Under the pieces are notes generated by a model. It was not told the DNA's origin. It searched no databases and saw only the letters and a list, made by a program, of their open reading frames with translations. Positions 41,973 through 51,799 of a stretch of 64,000 bases of DNA are shown here, one piece after another (within the stretch, counting starts at the first letter, position 1; each line of letters starts with the position of its first letter). Source of the stretch: Schistocerca nitens. Taxonomy: Eukaryota > Arthropoda > Insecta > Orthoptera > Acrididae. The DNA lies in NCBI RefSeq assembly GCF_023898315.1, contig NC_064615.1, forward strand, positions 910,630,742 to 910,694,741. Direction: 5' to 3'. A program made the position numbers and the translations under genes.

Positions 41973-43514
41973 TTAATTATCCACATCTCCATGCCATTCC
42001 ATCTTAGTAGCGGCCGCGGAATTCGTGTCTGGAACGTCACTGAGTTGTTCTCTTGCGTCTTTGTTTTTACTCTTTTTCCGGACAGCATTAACATTGGGCG
42101 GCACTCGGATCCTGTGACGGACACTGTGTAGCACCGCTGCAGTCGGAGGCGTGGGAGGATCTTGGGTGATGTCAAGCTTCTCTCCTGACAAATCTTGCGC
42201 CGGGAGCGGAAGCGCCGAACCCTCTGGCGAGCGATCAGCTGAGCCACCACTGTCACTATCAGCTTGTTTGGCAATACTCGCTGCCCGAAGCTGTTTGTTG
42301 TCACTGACAGTCCCGGGCTGCTGTGTTTGTATACCGTCGCGGAGTTGTTGACATTCATGTTGTTCTGAGGCCAGGGCCGGAACGGCTGCCACGCGTTGTG
42401 TACCGTCCGCGCTTGGAGACACTGTTTGTATACCATCACAGTGAGCCTCGACGTGTGTACTTCCAGCAGACACGTGCGCCACACCTACTTGTTGACCTTC
42501 CTGAGTGTGCTGTTGCGGAAGTTCTGAGACAGGAGCCTGCGGTAACTGAATGGCATCTACGGAAATATCTGCGCTTGAAATTGCCGTAGAAGAATCGGCC
42601 ACAATCTCTGCACCGGTTATAACTTTTGCGTCCGAAGCTGTTCCCCGGACGTCCGGTTCCGCGGTCTCGTGCGTACTGCAGGTGTCATCATCAGAGTCAC
42701 GGCTGTCACAAGTTCGACGCCTCTTATTAGTCGTGGCATCGACTTTCGCCGGTGGCTTAGCACCAATATCTCTCCTAACCAGGGCCGGAAACTCTTCAGG
42801 GCGAATTACTCGTAGCTCTTCCGAAGGTACGTCAGAACTAGGGACCTCACGCTCTATCATAGGTTTATCCGCCACTACATCAGCCAACGTAAGCCGTTTA
42901 CGCTGCTGCAACGAATTTTTGAGCACAAATATTCGCCTGGGGCAGTCCTGACGCAAGTGACCACTCTCATTACAGATATGGCATGTGGGAGGTTGGCCAC
43001 TGTAAGTAACGTGAGCCCTATAGTCACAAACGGTAATATGGGAGGGTATATTCTGCTTTATATGCATTTCTACAGATCGGACGCCACTGAAACATTGTAA
43101 CCTGTGCTGGTTCGACCACCGTTCGTTTCGAATCTGCTTGATATCCCCGAATTTAGACAGAACCTCCTTCAGATAACAATTTTCTACTTCAGGAGGTAAG
43201 TGAAAGATACGCACATTGGTATACTCGACGTCGGCATTGGAAATGAGCACAGTACTTACAGACTCGTCCCGGTGCCGAAAAACAGCTCTCCCTCCGTGTG
43301 TCGTCATAATCTTTTCCAGTAACACAGGATTCAGCAATTTTACAAAGAAACAATATTGCTCGGTATCGTAATACGCAGTGTGCACTTGATCAGAGGTAAT
43401 CCCAATAACATCCACAATCCAATCATGTATCTCCAAGGAACTAGGCTGCACATAACGGGTAGACTTGTCGAAATCAAAACGGAGTGTACACTTTCGCGGA
43501 AATAACCTGGACAT
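41973..43514 (-). CDS. LINE ORF1: RNA-binding gag-like protein
   Basis: A 513-aa protein expected to coat the element RNA. Residues about 95-172 form an RRM-like region (NVRIFHLPPEVENCYLKEVL..., FGDIKQI, then IPSHITVCDYRAHVTYSGQPPTC), the usual pattern just before the knuckle in Tx1-type ORF1s. A single CCHC zinc knuckle follows: C178-X2-C181-X4-H186-X4-C191. Residues about 200-500 are low complexity, rich in Gln, Ser, Ala and acidic residues, with a basic patch KKSKNK near the C-terminus. It ends EWHGDVDN. The ATG at 43514 was chosen over an in-frame TTG at 43523. Downstream, ORF2 begins 39 nt after the TAA in the same frame, so reinitiation or stop readthrough could express it. Confidence 0.93.
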   Translation of the reverse strand: MSRLFPRKCTLRFDFDKSTRYVQPSSLEIHDWIVDVIGITSDQVHTAYYDTEQYCFFVKLLNPVLLEKIMTTHGGRAVFRHRDESVSTVLISNADVEYTNVRIFHLPPEVENCYLKEVLSKFGDIKQIRNERWSNQHRLQCFSGVRSVEMHIKQNIPSHITVCDYRAHVTYSGQPPTCHICNESGHLRQDCPRRIFVLKNSLQQRKRLTLADVVADKPMIEREVPSSDVPSEELRVIRPEEFPALVRRDIGAKPPAKVDATTNKRRRTCDSRDSDDDTCSTHETAEPDVRGTASDAKVITGAEIVADSSTAISSADISVDAIQLPQAPVSELPQQHTQEGQQVGVAHVSAGSTHVEAHCDGIQTVSPSADGTQRVAAVPALASEQHECQQLRDGIQTQQPGTVSDNKQLRAASIAKQADSDSGGSADRSPEGSALPLPAQDLSGEKLDITQDPPTPPTAAVLHSVRHRIRVPPNVNAVRKKSKNKDAREQLSDVPDTNSAAATKMEWHGDVDN

Positions 43515-43526
43515 TTCAAACAAGAG

Positions 43527-43545
43527 CTAGCGGTTGAACCGCTAG
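43527..43545 (-). other. Perfect hairpin in LINE 5' UTR (copy 2)
   Basis: CTAGCGGTTGAACCGCTAG, 9-base arms with a single central base, ending 12 nt upstream of the ORF1 ATG. As RNA it could be a stem with a slightly opened loop next to the start codon. Function unknown; translation control or packaging are possibilities. Confidence 0.7.
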
Positions 43546-43668
43546 AAGAACACAAGAACGAAAATCAAACACGAGATCAATATACACAAAATCAGAACAC
43601 TTCACGGACAAAGAGAAAGTTAAGTAGTAATCACGACTTGTAAACACGTGTCGGAACGGAGCACGTAA

Positions 43669-43675
43669 CACGTCC
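43669..43675 (-). promoter_or_regulatory. DPE of LINE internal promoter (copy 2)
   Basis: GGACGTG, all seven positions of the arthropod DPE consensus RGWCGTG, at exactly +28 to +34 from the Inr A at 43702. Such a downstream promoter lets each full-length insertion carry its own pol II start site. Confidence 0.7.
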
Positions 43676-43698
43676 GATCAGCACGGTGTCTCAGGCGC

Positions 43699-43704
43699 GA
43701 CTGC
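43699..43704 (-). promoter_or_regulatory. Inr of LINE internal promoter (copy 2)
   Basis: GCAGTC (Inr consensus TCAGTY, five of six) within the first bases of the element. A LINE 5' end at an Inr is the expected sign of a full-length copy in arthropods. Confidence 0.65.
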
Positions 43705-43705
43705 T

Positions 43706-44344
43706 ACGAAACGTGCCTGCGCTGTTAGGACACTAACCAGAGTGGGTAGCTGCATTCATCTCCCTGGCAGTGTCTTGCAGTCCTCCAAGTCTGTTGACCA
43801 CAGGTGGACAGGTGTCGCATCTCTCTCGCCGTCACTTGTGGCCGTCATTCATACTTAACGTGCTTTTCTGCAAGCGTCAGTCGAGCAAAGTCGGGACAAG
43901 TCGCCTAAGAGGAGCAACAAAATGGTGGATTTCCGGTACCGGGAATCGAACCCGGGCCTCCTGGGTGAGAGCCAGGTATCCTAGCCACTAGACGACACCG
44001 GATAACGACACACGCACTCCTCCAACAAACACGGTGAGCGTCCACCCGCTACTTGACGACAACTGCAAAAATTAACGCTTCCACTTCGTAGAACGGCATG
44101 CTCTGGACGTATCTCGTGGAGACGAACGCCAGCAATCATGAGACCAAACTGCGCCGGTGAATCCTGTTGTTACACCGCGCACTGTGCTACGACAGTTTAA
44201 GAGAGCGACGCTCACGCTTTGCTGCGCTATTTCCTTCGCGGGAAATCAGTGCTCCTGTTTTCGAGACAGAAAACGTTGGCAGCGGTGGGATTCGAACCCA
44301 CGCCTCCGAAGAGACTGGTGCCTGAAACCAGCGCCTTAGACCGC
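43706..44344. repeat. 639-bp direct repeat right of LINE
   Basis: Partner of 37533-38171; here the Leu gene continues uninterrupted past the repeat end. Confidence 0.7.
43931..44002 (-). tRNA. tRNA-Glu(CTC), unit 27
   Basis: Short spacer; transcribed toward the LINE 5' end, 226 bp away. Confidence 0.96.
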
Positions 44345-44358
44345 TCGGCCACGCTACC
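44277..44358 (-). tRNA. tRNA-Leu(CAG), unit 27
   Basis: Only CAG copy of this unit. Confidence 0.96.
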
Positions 44359-44438
44359 TACGCGACGCGGCCGCCGCAGGAGCTGCGTTCTACCCCACGA
44401 GAACACAGCGCAATGGCACAAAAACGAGAAGTAAAAAT

Positions 44439-44520
44439 TGGCAGCGGTGGGATTCGAACCCACGCCTCCGAAGAGACTGGTGCCTTAAACCAGCGCCTTA
44501 GACCGCTCGGCCACGCTACC
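44439..44520 (-). tRNA. tRNA-Leu(AAG), unit 27
   Basis: Anticodon AAG. Confidence 0.96.
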
Positions 44521-44812
44521 TGCGCCAGCGTTCCCCGCGTCTCTAGAAAACAGTGCACGACACAGTTTCCTGTTGTGCTGCGACTCGCTGCTCATGCATC
44601 GCACCTCAAACAACTGCCCCTTTCGACTATAGATTTAACCTCTCAGGCAGCTACCCACGCCCTGGGGCGGCCGAATTTCTTGTTGCTGATAATGAAATGG
44701 TAGTGCAACCTGCGGCGTGCGGAACATGAGTGTAAAGTGATGAGAGCATTGTGATTTCAAACACTGGGTGACGATCATGATTGCAGCAACAGCAAGGCAA
44801 AACCTTCAAAAT

Positions 44813-44884
44813 TGCCGTGACCAGGATTCGAACCTGGGTTTTTGCGGCCACAACGCAATGTCCTAACCACTAGACGATCACGGC
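44813..44884 (-). tRNA. tRNA-His(GTG), unit 27
   Basis: Intact. Confidence 0.96.
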
Positions 44885-45226
44885 CGCGGAGGCGCCCGGG
44901 GAAGCAGTTCTCGCGACTGCACCCGCCCGGTACACAGCAAAGCTCAGCCCACTGCGTCAGACGCGATCTCCATTATATGTATACGGGCAAACGAAACGTG
45001 CCTGCGCTGTTAGGACACTAACCAGAGTGGGTAGCTGCATTCATCTCCCTGGCAGTGTCTTGCAGTCCTCCAAGTCTGTTGACCACAGGTGGACAGGTGT
45101 CGCATCTCTCTCGCCGTCACTTGTGGCCGTCATTCATACTTAACGTGCTTTTCTGCAAGCGTCAGCGTAGCGTCAGTCGAGCAAAGTCGGGACAAGTCGC
45201 CTAAGAGGAGCAACAAAATGGTGGAT

Positions 45227-45298
45227 TTCCGGTACCGGGAATCGAACCCGGGCCTCCTGGGTGAGAGCCAGGTATCCTAGCCACTAGACGACACCGGA
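45227..45298 (-). tRNA. tRNA-Glu(CTC), unit 28
   Basis: Long spacer. Confidence 0.96.
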
Positions 45299-45572
45299 TA
45301 ACGACACACGCACTCCTCCAACAAACACGGTGAGCGTCCACCCGCTACTTGACGACAACTGCAAAAATTAACGCTTCCACTTCGTAGAACGGCATGCTCT
45401 GGACGTATCTCGTGGAGACGAACGCCAGCAATCATGAGACCAAACTGCGCCGGTGAATCCTGTTGTTACACCGCGCACTGTGCTACGACAGTTTAAGAGA
45501 GCGACGCTCACGCTTTGCTGCGCTATTTCCTTCGCGGGAAATCAGTGCTCCTGTTTTCGAGACAGAAAACGT

Positions 45573-45654
45573 TGGCAGCGGTGGGATTCGAACCCACGCC
45601 TCCGAAGAGACTGGTGCCTGAAACCAGCGCCTTAGACCGCTCGGCCACGCTACC
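45573..45654 (-). tRNA. tRNA-Leu(CAG), unit 28 first
   Basis: First of two. Confidence 0.96.
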
Positions 45655-45734
45655 TACGCGACGCGGCCGCCGCAGGAGCTGCGTTCTACCCCACGAGAAC
45701 ACAGCGCAATGGCACAAAAACGAGAAGTAAAAAT

Positions 45735-45816
45735 TGGCAGCGGTGGGATTCGAACCCACGCCTCCGAAGAGACTGGTGCCTGAAACCAGCGCCTTAGACC
45801 GCTCGGCCACGCTACC
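45735..45816 (-). tRNA. tRNA-Leu(CAG), unit 28 second
   Basis: Second of two. Confidence 0.96.
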
Positions 45817-45896
45817 TACGCGACGCGGCCGCCGCAGGAGCTGCGTTCTACCCCACGAGAACACAGCGCAATGGCACAAAAACGAGAAGTAAAAAT

Positions 45897-45978
45897 TGGC
45901 AGCGGTGGGATTCGAACCCACGCCTCCGAAGAGACTGGTGCCTTAAACCAGCGCCTTAGACCGCTCGGCCACGCTACC
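45897..45978 (-). tRNA. tRNA-Leu(AAG), unit 28
   Basis: 5' flank carries A at 45986, shared only with unit 29. Confidence 0.96.
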
Positions 45979-46270
45979 TGCGCCAACGTTCCCCGCGTCT
46001 CTAGAAAACAGTGCACGACACAGTTTCCTGTTGTGCTGCGACTCGCTGCTCATGCATCGCACCTCAAACAACTGCCCCTTTCGACTATAGATTTAACCTC
46101 TCAGGCAGCTACCCACGCCCTGGGGCGGCCGAATTTCTTGTTGCTGATAATGAAATGGTAGTGCAACCTGCGGCGTGCGGAACATGAGTGTAAAGTGATG
46201 AGAGCATTGTGATTTCAAACACTGGGTGACGATCATGATTGCAGCAACAGCAAGGCAAAACCTTCAAAAT

Positions 46271-46342
46271 TGCCGTGACCAGGATTCGAACCTGGGTTTT
46301 TGCGGCCACAACGCAATGTCCTAACCACTAGACGATCACGGC
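46271..46342 (-). tRNA. tRNA-His(GTG), unit 28
   Basis: Intact. Confidence 0.96.
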
Positions 46343-46684
46343 CGCGGAGGCGCCCGGGGAAGCAGTTCTCGCGACTGCACCCGCCCGGTACACAGCAAAG
46401 CTCAGCCCACTGCGTCAGACGCGATCTCCATTATATGTATACGGGCAAACGAAACGTGCCTGCGCTGTTAGGACACTAACCAGAGTGGGTAGCTGCATTC
46501 ATCTCCCTGGCAGTGTCTTGCAGTCCTCCAAGTCTGTTGACCACAGGTGGACAGGTGTCGCATCTCTCTCGCCGTCACTTGTGGCCGTCATTCATACTTA
46601 ACGTGCTTTTCTGCAAGCGTCAGCGTAGCGTCAGTCGAGCAAAGTCGGGACAAGTCGCCTAAGAGGAGCAACAAAATGGTGGAT

Positions 46685-46756
46685 TTCCGGTACCGGGAAT
46701 CGAACCCGGGCCTCCTGGGTGAGAGCCAGGTATCCTAGCCACTAGACGACACCGGA
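46685..46756 (-). tRNA. tRNA-Glu(CTC), unit 29
   Basis: Long spacer. Confidence 0.96.
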
Positions 46757-47030
46757 TAACGACACACGCACTCCTCCAACAAACACGGTGAGCGTCCACC
46801 CGCTACTTGACGACAACTGCAAAAATTAACGCTTCCACTTCGTAGAACGGCATGCTCTGGACGTATCTCGTGGAGACGAACGCCAGCAATCATGAGACCA
46901 AACTGCGCCGGTGAATCCTGTTGTTACACCGCGCACTGTGCTACGACAGTTTAAGAGAGCGACGCTCACGCTTTGCTGCGCTATTTCCTTCGCGGGAAAT
47001 CAGTGCTCCTGTTTTCGAGACAGAAAACGT

Positions 47031-47112
47031 TGGCAGCGGTGGGATTCGAACCCACGCCTCCGAAGAGACTGGTGCCTGAAACCAGCGCCTTAGACCGCTC
47101 GGCCACGCTACC
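47031..47112 (-). tRNA. tRNA-Leu(CAG), unit 29 first
   Basis: First of three CAG copies. Confidence 0.96.
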
Positions 47113-47192
47113 TACGCGACGCGGCCGCCGCAGGAGCTGCGTTCTACCCCACGAGAACACAGCGCAATGGCACAAAAACGAGAAGTAAAAAT

Positions 47193-47274
47193 TGGCAGCG
47201 GTGGGATTCGAACCCACGCCTCCGAAGAGACTGGTGCCTGAAACCAGCGCCTTAGACCGCTCGGCCACGCTACC
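47193..47274 (-). tRNA. tRNA-Leu(CAG), unit 29 second
   Basis: Second of three. Confidence 0.96.
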
Positions 47275-47354
47275 TACGCGACGCGGCCGCCGCAGGAGCT
47301 GCGTTCTACCCCACGAGAACACAGCGCAATGGCACAAAAACGAGAAGTAAAAAT

Positions 47355-47436
47355 TGGCAGCGGTGGGATTCGAACCCACGCCTCCGAAGAGACTGGTGCC
47401 TGAAACCAGCGCCTTAGACCGCTCGGCCACGCTACC
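47355..47436 (-). tRNA. tRNA-Leu(CAG), unit 29 third
   Basis: Extra copy, the only three-CAG cluster in the window. Confidence 0.96.
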
Positions 47437-47516
47437 TACGCGACGCGGCCGCCGCAGGAGCTGCGTTCTACCCCACGAGAACACAGCGCAATGGCACAAA
47501 AACGAGAAGTAAAAAT

Positions 47517-47598
47517 TGGCAGCGGTGGGATTCGAACCCACGCCTCCGAAGAGACTGGTGCCTTAAACCAGCGCCTTAGACCGCTCGGCCACGCTACC
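47517..47598 (-). tRNA. tRNA-Leu(AAG), unit 29
   Basis: 5' flank carries A at 47606, as in unit 28. Confidence 0.96.
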
Positions 47599-47890
47599 TG
47601 CGCCAACGTTCCCCGCGTCTCTAGAAAACAGTGCACGACACAGTTTCCTGTTGTGCTGCGACTCGCTGCTCATGCATCGCACCTCAAACAACTGCCCCTT
47701 TCGACTATAGATTTAACCTCTCAGGCAGCTACCCACGCCCTGGGGCGGCCGAATTTCTTGTTGCTGATAATGAAATGGTAGTGCAACCTGCGGCGTGCGG
47801 AACATGAGTGTAAAGTGATGAGAGCATTGTGATTTCAAACACTGGGTGACGATCATGATTGCAGCAACAGCAAGGCAAAACCTTCAAAAT

Positions 47891-47962
47891 TGCCGTGACC
47901 AGGATTCGAACCTGGGTTTTTGCGGCCACAACGCAATGTCCTAACCACTAGACGATCACGGC
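47891..47962 (-). tRNA. tRNA-His(GTG), unit 29
   Basis: Intact. Confidence 0.96.
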
Positions 47963-48304
47963 CGCGGAGGCGCCCGGGGAAGCAGTTCTCGCGACTGCAC
48001 CCGCCCGGTACACAGCAAAGCTCAGCCCACTGCGTCAGACGCGATCTCCATTATATGTATACGGGCAAACGAAACGTGCCTGCGCTGTTAGGACACTAAC
48101 CAGAGTGGGTAGCTGCATTCATCTCCCTGGCAGTGTCTTGCAGTCCTCCAAGTCTGTTGACCACAGGTGGACAGGTGTCGCATCTCTCTCGCCGTCACTT
48201 GTGGCCGTCATTCATACTTAACGTGCTTTTCTGCAAGCGTCAGCGTAGCGTCAGTCGAGCAAAGTCGGGACAAGTCGCCTAAGAGGAGCAACAAAATGGT
48301 GGAT

Positions 48305-48376
48305 TTCCGGTACCGGGAATCGAACCCGGGCCTCCTGGGTGAGAGCCAGGTATCCTAGCCACTAGACGACACCGGA
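48305..48376 (-). tRNA. tRNA-Glu(CTC), unit 30
   Basis: Long spacer. Confidence 0.96.
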
Positions 48377-48650
48377 TAACGACACACGCACTCCTCCAAC
48401 AAACACGGTGAGCGTCCACCCGCTACTTGACGACAACTGCAAAAATTAACGCTTCCACTTCGTAGAACGGCATGCTCTGGACGTATCTCGTGGAGACGAA
48501 CGCCAGCAATCATGAGACCAAACTGCGCCGGTGAATCCTGTTGTTACACCGCGCACTGTGCTACGACAGTTTAAGAGAGCGACGCTCACGCTTTGCTGCG
48601 CTATTTCCTTCGCGGGAAATCAGTGCTCCTGTTTTCGAGACAGAAAACGT

Positions 48651-48732
48651 TGGCAGCGGTGGGATTCGAACCCACGCCTCCGAAGAGACTGGTGCCTGAA
48701 ACCAGCGCCTTAGACCGCTCGGCCACGCTACC
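48651..48732 (-). tRNA. tRNA-Leu(CAG), unit 30 first
   Basis: First of two. Confidence 0.96.
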
Positions 48733-48812
48733 TACGCGACGCGGCCGCCGCAGGAGCTGCGTTCTACCCCACGAGAACACAGCGCAATGGCACAAAAACG
48801 AGAAGTAAAAAT

Positions 48813-48894
48813 TGGCAGCGGTGGGATTCGAACCCACGCCTCCGAAGAGACTGGTGCCTGAAACCAGCGCCTTAGACCGCTCGGCCACGCTACC
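48813..48894 (-). tRNA. tRNA-Leu(CAG), unit 30 second
   Basis: Second of two. Confidence 0.96.
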
Positions 48895-48974
48895 TACGCG
48901 ACGCGGCCGCCGCAGGAGCTGCGTTCTACCCCACGAGAACACAGCGCAATGGCACAAAAACGAGAAGTAAAAAT

Positions 48975-49056
48975 TGGCAGCGGTGGGATTCGAACCCACG
49001 CCTCCGAAGAGACTGGTGCCTTAAACCAGCGCCTTAGACCGCTCGGCCACGCTACC
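48975..49056 (-). tRNA. tRNA-Leu(AAG), unit 30
   Basis: Anticodon AAG. Confidence 0.96.
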
Positions 49057-49348
49057 TGCGCCAGCGTTCCCCGCGTCTCTAGAAAACAGTGCACGACACA
49101 GTTTCCTGTTGTGCTGCGACTCGCTGCTCATGCATCGCACCTCAAACAACTGCCCCTTTCGACTATAGATTTAACCTCTCAGGCAGCTACCCACGCCCTG
49201 GGGCGGCCGAATTTCTTGTTGCTGATAATGAAATGGTAGTGCAACCTGCGGCGTGCGGAACATGAGTGTAAAGTGATGAGAGCATTGTGATTTCAAACAC
49301 TGGGTGACGATCATGATTGCAGCAACAGCAAGGCAAAACCTTCAAAAT

Positions 49349-49420
49349 TGCCGTGACCAGGATTCGAACCTGGGTTTTTGCGGCCACAACGCAATGTCCT
49401 AACCACTAGACGATCACGGC
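49349..49420 (-). tRNA. tRNA-His(GTG), unit 30
   Basis: Intact. Confidence 0.96.
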
Positions 49421-49751
49421 CGCGGAGGCGCCCGGGGAAGCAGTTCTCGCGACTGCACCCGCCCGGTACACAGCAAAGCTCAGCCCACTGCGTCAGACGC
49501 GATCTCCATTATATGTATACGGGCAAACGAAACGTGCCTGCGCTGTTAGGACACTAACCAGAGTGGGTAGCTGCATTCATCTCCCTGGCAGTGTCTTGCA
49601 GTCCTCCAAGTCTGTTGACCACAGGTGGACAGGTGTCGCATCTCTCTCGCCGTCACTTGTGGCCGTCATTCATACTTAACGTGCTTTTCTGCAAGCGTCA
49701 GTCGAGCAAAGTCGGGACAAGTCGCCTAAGAGGAGCAACAAAATGGTGGAT

Positions 49752-49823
49752 TTCCGGTACCGGGAATCGAACCCGGGCCTCCTGGGTGAGAGCCAGGTAT
49801 CCTAGCCACTAGACGACACCGGA
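49752..49823 (-). tRNA. tRNA-Glu(CTC), unit 31
   Basis: Short spacer. Confidence 0.96.
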
Positions 49824-50097
49824 TAACGACACACGCACTCCTCCAACAAACACGGTGAGCGTCCACCCGCTACTTGACGACAACTGCAAAAATTAACGCT
49901 TCCACTTCGTAGAACGGCATGCTCTGGACGTATCTCGTGGAGACGAACGCCAGCAATCATGAGACCAAACTGCGCCGGTGAATCCTGTTGTTACACCGCG
50001 CACTGTGCTACGACAGTTTAAGAGAGCGACGCTCACGCTTTGCTGCGCTATTTCCTTCGCGGGAAATCAGTGCTCCTGTTTTCGAGACAGAAAACGT

Positions 50098-50179
50098 TGG
50101 CAGCGGTGGGATTCGAACCCACGCCTCCGAAGAGACTGGTGCCTGAAACCAGCGCCTTAGACCGCTCGGCCACGCTACC
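50098..50179 (-). tRNA. tRNA-Leu(CAG), unit 31 first
   Basis: Linker variant C. Confidence 0.96.
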
Positions 50180-50259
50180 TACGCGCCGCGGCCGCCGCAG
50201 GAGCTGCGTTCTACCCCACGAGAACACAGCGCAATGGCACAAAAACGAGAAGTAAAAAT

Positions 50260-50341
50260 TGGCAGCGGTGGGATTCGAACCCACGCCTCCGAAGAGACTG
50301 GTGCCTGAAACCAGCGCCTTAGACCGCTCGGCCACGCTACC
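50260..50341 (-). tRNA. tRNA-Leu(CAG), unit 31 second
   Basis: Second of two. Confidence 0.96.
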
Positions 50342-50421
50342 TACGCGACGCGGCCGCCGCAGGAGCTGCGTTCTACCCCACGAGAACACAGCGCAATGGC
50401 ACAAAAACGAGAAGTAAAAAT

Positions 50422-50503
50422 TGGCAGCGGTGGGATTCGAACCCACGCCTCCGAAGAGACTGGTGCCTTAAACCAGCGCCTTAGACCGCTCGGCCACGCT
50501 ACC
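50422..50503 (-). tRNA. tRNA-Leu(AAG), unit 31
   Basis: Upstream flank variant T. Confidence 0.96.
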
Positions 50504-50795
50504 TGCGCCAGCGTTCCCCGCGTCTCTAGAAAACAGTGCACGACACAGTTTCCTGTTGTGCTGCGACTCGCTGCTCATGCATCGCACCTCAAACAACTGC
50601 CCCTTTCGACTATATATTTAACCTCTCAGGCAGCTACCCACGCCCTGGGGCGGCCGAATTTCTTGTTGCTGATAATGAAATGGTAGTGCAACCTGCGGCG
50701 TGCGGAACATGAGTGTAAAGTGATGAGAGCATTGTGATTTCAAACACTGGGTGACGATCATGATTGCAGCAACAGCAAGGCAAAACCTTCAAAAT

Positions 50796-50867
50796 TGCCG
50801 TGACCAGGATTCGAACCTGGGTTTTTGCGGCCACAACGCAATGTCCTAACCACTAGACGATCACGGC
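50796..50867 (-). tRNA. tRNA-His(GTG), unit 31
   Basis: Intact. Confidence 0.96.
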
Positions 50868-51209
50868 CGCGGAGGCGCCCGGGGAAGCAGTTCTCGCGAC
50901 TGCACCCGCCCGGTACACAGCAAAGCTCAGCCCACTGCGTCAGACGCGATCTCCATTATATGTATACGGGCAAACGAAACGTGCCTGCGCTGTTAGGACA
51001 CTAACCAGAGTGGGTAGCTGCATTCATCTCCCTGGCAGTGTCTTGCAGTCCTCCAAGTCTGTTGACCACAGGTGGACAGGTGTCGCATCTCTCTCGCCGT
51101 CACTTGTGGCCGTCATTCATACTTAACGTGCTTTTCTGCAAGCGTCAGCGTAGCGTCAGTCGAGCAAAGTCGGGACAAGTCGCCTAAGAGGAGCAACAAA
51201 ATGGTGGAT

Positions 51210-51281
51210 TTCCGGTACCGGGAATCGAACCCGGGCCTCCTGGGTGAGAGCCAGGTATCCTAGCCACTAGACGACACCGGA
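51210..51281 (-). tRNA. tRNA-Glu(CTC), unit 32
   Basis: Long spacer. Confidence 0.96.
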
Positions 51282-51555
51282 TAACGACACACGCACTCCT
51301 CCAACAAACACGGTGAGCGTCCACCCGCTACTTGACGACAACTGCAAAAATTAACGCTTCCACTTCGTAGAACGGCATGCTCTGGACGTATCTCGTGGAG
51401 ACGAACGCCAGCAATCATGAGACCAAACTGCGCCGGTGAATCCTGTTGTTACACCGCGCACTGTGCTACGACAGTTTAAGAGAGCGACGCTCACGCTTTG
51501 CTGCGCTATTTCCTTCGCGGGAAATCAGTGCTCCTGTTTTCGAGACAGAAAACGT

Positions 51556-51637
51556 TGGCAGCGGTGGGATTCGAACCCACGCCTCCGAAGAGACTGGTGC
51601 CTGAAACCAGCGCCTTAGACCGCTCGGCCACGCTACC
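51556..51637 (-). tRNA. tRNA-Leu(CAG), unit 32 first
   Basis: First of two. Confidence 0.96.
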
Positions 51638-51717
51638 TACGCGACGCGGCCGCCGCAGGAGCTGCGTTCTACCCCACGAGAACACAGCGCAATGGCACAA
51701 AAACGAGAAGTAAAAAT

Positions 51718-51799
51718 TGGCAGCGGTGGGATTCGAACCCACGCCTCCGAAGAGACTGGTGCCTGAAACCAGCGCCTTAGACCGCTCGGCCACGCTACC
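51718..51799 (-). tRNA. tRNA-Leu(CAG), unit 32 second
   Basis: Second of two. Confidence 0.96.

Larger units (their letters stand above)
38172..43705 (-). mobile_element. LINE (Tx1/L1-like non-LTR retrotransposon), copy 2, apparently full length
   Basis: A 5.5-kb element in the same orientation as the tRNA genes. Minus-strand order: Inr/DPE promoter at the 5' end, 191-bp 5' UTR, ORF1, 39-nt gap, ORF2, about 260-bp 3' UTR, then a 180-bp A-rich tail. It has no LTRs. Both ORFs are open throughout, so it looks potentially active. The 3' end lies in the A box of a tRNA-Leu gene; the 5' end abuts the His-Glu spacer. Assignment to the Tx1/L1 lineage rests on the AP-endonuclease, the GVPQGSPLSMLLFVLSLEPL block and the ORF1 pattern of an RRM-like region followed by a CCHC knuckle. 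I could not run a phylogeny. Confidence 0.93.

Noticed and set aside
37533-44344. LTR element suggested by the 639-bp direct repeats flanking a reverse transcriptase
   Set aside because: The repeats are array units with a tRNA-Glu gene. The element has an AP endonuclease, LINE-type RT and an A-rich tail, and no integrase or protease.
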